Shown in pieces: positions 62,259 to 64,000 of a DNA stretch of 64,000 nucleotides (the first letter of the stretch is position 1; each line of letters starts with the position of its first letter). The translations under genes and the position numbers were made by a program. The notes beneath the pieces were generated by a model. That model was not told where the DNA came from. It ran no database searches and saw nothing but the letters and a program-made list of their open reading frames with translations. Source of the stretch: JAJZAM01 sp027391075 (GTDB taxonomy: Bacteria; Actinomycetota; Acidimicrobiia; Acidimicrobiales; Palsa-688); NCBI GenBank assembly GCA_027391075.1, contig DAHYHI010000071.1, positions 1 to 64,000 on the forward strand, in the 5' to 3' direction.

Positions 62259-62906
62259 CTAGCGCGTATCGTCACCTCGTGGCTGCGATTCCTCCCCGGC
62301 CTTGTCGAGCGCTCTTTGGAGGCGTAGCTGTATCAAGGTAGTCGTGAGGTCGCTTCGGGTGCGTTCGAGCACTGCTCTCAAAGCGTCGGTGCTACGACGG
62401 AGGCCGGCTGTTACCGCGTCTGGGTAATCGACACCCAAAAGAGCCTCGTAGACCTCCTGCATCGCGACGAAGAGCGCCTCAGCTGCATCAGTTTGGTCGT
62501 CTCGTAGCCGATCGAGCAGGTGGCGGCGCAACTCGGATGCTGCCTCGGCGAGACCGTTGAGCCACGCCGGGATTCCGACGTCTATGTCGGAAGGACTGGG
62601 CAGGGTCGCCGAATCGACCAGAGCCCTGGTCAGCACGGCCTCGGCGTACTCCTTCTCCGCGTCGTGGAGAAATCCTGCGTGGGCTATCGAAGGGAAACAC
62701 TTCGTGGTCAGCTGCGCTTGACGCAGCGAAGCCGCCGCCTCGGCGAGCTTCACCTCGTAGTGGTGCGGGTCGAGCCTGTGAACCGCCCGGATTGCGCTGC
62801 CAGAAGCCCGTATTACGACCCTGCACGCAGACAGAGAAGCTTCCCGAGCCGCGTTTGCCTTGGCCAGTTCCAGTCCTGCTTGACTTACAAGCTCCCCAAC
62901 CGACAA
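62259..62906 (-). CDS. Translin-family protein
   Basis: About 215 aa from a TTG at 62906; a CTG at 62945 overlapping the upstream stop as CTGA is the alternative. All helical. Blocks typical of translin: YEVKLAEAAASLRQAQ, HDAEKEYAEAVLTRALVD, YEALLGVDYPDAVTAGLRRS and ERTRSDLTTTLIQLRLQRAL. Eukaryotic translin binds and cuts RNA with TRAX; archaeal and bacterial relatives are poorly known. Apparently co-transcribed with the GlpR-like gene. Confidence 0.75.
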   Translation of the reverse strand: MSVGELVSQAGLELAKANAAREASLSACRVVIRASGSAIRAVHRLDPHHYEVKLAEAAASLRQAQLTTKCFPSIAHAGFLHDAEKEYAEAVLTRALVDSATLPSPSDIDVGIPAWLNGLAEAASELRRHLLDRLRDDQTDAAEALFVAMQEVYEALLGVDYPDAVTAGLRRSTDALRAVLERTRSDLTTTLIQLRLQRALDKAGEESQPRGDDTR

Positions 62907-62941
62907 CTCTTGAGAGGTGCGGGTCCCGCTGGGAGTCTCGG

Positions 62942-63541
62942 TCAGTTCGCCACCTGCTGGAACTCGAGGTCCCCGTAGCCTCGGCTGAACGCCGCCCGAG
63001 GCCTTCGGTCGCCGGGTTGGCGGGCCGGGGGCATGTAGCTGACCTTGCGTTGCCGTTCCGTCGACACACCTCGAACCTGCAAGAGCACAGCCACGTAACC
63101 GGCCACGAGAAGGTCGAAGATTAGCTGCACAAACCATATGGCCGACATACCCGGTACCAGCGCGAGGAGGAAGGACCCGAAGGCACCCGCCAGCAGCGAC
63201 AAGAGGACGTCTCTGCGACGGCGCTGCGCTGCGCGACGTCGGATGGCATGGGCGTTCGCTCCAACGCGCGCCGAACGCTGCACCGGCGTAGCCACACCCG
63301 CAGGGCGCCCGTATGCCGTAGCGTTGCGCCTCTGCCCTGAAATACCGGCGGGAGGCCGGGAGGCCACGCGCATACGGTTCGCCGGGCTGATCCTCCTCGG
63401 GGAGGAACTCTCCAGGACCGACAGGTTCCGCCGGAACATGACGACCGAATCCTGGAAGGCGTTAGTTGGACGGGTCTTGAACCATCCGATCAACAGAACT
63501 GCCCACACGACACCGAGAACAAGCAATACCAACGTCGTCAA
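62942..63541 (-). CDS. Actinobacterial membrane protein, GlpR-like
   Basis: 199 aa. N-terminal helix MTTLVLLVLGVVWAVLLIGW, a long basic linker (ANRMRVASRPPAG..., AIRRRAAQRRRRDVL), then two helices (LLSLLAGAFGSFLLALVPGM and FVQLIFDLLVAGYVAVLLQV) and a cytosolic tail with RQRKVSYMPP. This layout fits the actinobacterial protein called gephyrin-like molybdotransferase receptor GlpR; nearness to moaC supports it. Tentative. Confidence 0.6.
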   Translation of the reverse strand: MTTLVLLVLGVVWAVLLIGWFKTRPTNAFQDSVVMFRRNLSVLESSSPRRISPANRMRVASRPPAGISGQRRNATAYGRPAGVATPVQRSARVGANAHAIRRRAAQRRRRDVLLSLLAGAFGSFLLALVPGMSAIWFVQLIFDLLVAGYVAVLLQVRGVSTERQRKVSYMPPARQPGDRRPRAAFSRGYGDLEFQQVAN

Positions 63542-63739
63542 GCTCCTAGGCCAACCTTTCGGTAAGAGGGAGCGTAGACCAACGAGCAGACGATCTGGTG
63601 GATACCCACCGGCCCGCAGTCAACGACCCACCCGCTAAATCGCTCCCAGGCATAGCGCTGGGTTCCAATGATGAAGATCTTCTTACTCCTGACACGCTAG
63701 CCGAAGCAGGCCTCCTCACTCCAGGGAGCTGTCCCTTCT

Positions 63740-64000
63740 TCATTCGCCTTGAGGGGATCCGTGTCCCAGTAGCTCGTCGAGTTCCTCGACAGACCCGACC
63801 GGCGTGTTCACCAAGGGCATCGCCAGTTCACCTGGAGGGCGACGCCAGTGGCCGCTTCGACCGCCAGTCTTCTCCCAGAGCGCCATTTCTCCGATCACCA
63901 TCGAACGGTCAGCCGACTTGCACATGTCGTAGATGGTCAGGGCCGCAACCGCGCAGGCGGTGAGCGCTTCCATCTCGACCCCGGTCCGGTCGACGGTCTC
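63740..64000 (-). CDS. moaC: Cyclic pyranopterin monophosphate synthase MoaC, C-terminal part
   Basis: The frame is open at the right window edge; the 5' part lies outside. DRTGVEMEALTACAVAALTI and YDMCKSADRSMVIGEMALWE then KTGGRSG are the MoaC core with the catalytic Asp and Lys. MoaC makes cPMP in molybdenum cofactor synthesis. About 36 residues (HWRRPPGELAMPLVNTPVGS...) extend past the usual end of the family. Confidence 0.93.
   Translation of the reverse strand, partial: ETVDRTGVEMEALTACAVAALTIYDMCKSADRSMVIGEMALWEKTGGRSGHWRRPPGELAMPLVNTPVGSVEELDELLGHGSPQGE

Overview
The window is high-GC DNA from an actinobacterium. Many starts are GTG or TTG, and several families are actinobacterial in flavour: a TIGR03086/mycothiol-type protein, a DUF3516 Ski2-like helicase, a GlpR-like membrane protein beside moaC, and a complete kdp system. 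Acidimicrobiia or a neighbouring class is my best guess from gene content. No rRNA or other phylogenetic marker is present to confirm it.

From 1 to about 47 kb the genes look like ordinary chromosome. In order there are: the end of an amino-acid ABC importer with a CapA-like protein; a methyltransferase, a J-domain protein, an alcohol dehydrogenase and a B12/radical-SAM enzyme; a broken metallo-beta-lactamase-fold gene; PPK2 divergent from a thioredoxin, with a perfect CsoR-type palindrome between them; lipid and CoA genes; and a helicase / KdpE / histidine kinase / hypothetical cluster. A divergent NRAMP-family transporter with an atypical metal site follows, then the kdp operon. That operon reads 27-aa peptide, kdpF, kdpA, kdpB, kdpC and an OB-fold/KdpD/USP fusion; the sensor kinase is therefore split into two genes on either side of the NRAMP gene. 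Next come an ECF sigma factor with a fused zinc-finger anti-sigma domain, small stress proteins, a thiolase, the overlapping treY-treZ-treX trehalose operon, a K+ channel, and a PiT phosphate transporter with its DUF47 partner. This part ends with a PhyH oxygenase / hydrolase / TetR group and an orphan sugar-binding lipoprotein.

From about 47.1 to 62.2 kb the DNA looks accessory and, by eye, richer in GC. It carries regulator/target pairs (TetR-SRPBCC, MarR-YceI), a FUSC transporter, an M20 amidohydrolase and a TRIC-like channel. Decay is common here: a pirin remnant, an RHH antitoxin remnant, a frameshifted McrB-like ATPase fragment and a truncated DUF5131 gene. There are also telescoped insertion-sequence left ends, a frameshifted and an intact transposase, and a MazEF-like toxin-antitoxin pair.

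The right edge is an intact tRNA-Ala(CGC) at 62167-62240. Its 3' 46 bases, plus about 250 bases beyond its 3' end, are repeated 4 kb away at 57893-58191. Both copies hold a palindrome, iterated GTAGGGC motifs and a DnaA-box-like 9-mer. I read this as two related integrative elements stacked at one tRNA attachment site. Beyond the tRNA the chromosome resumes with a translin-family gene, a GlpR-like membrane protein and the 3' part of moaC.
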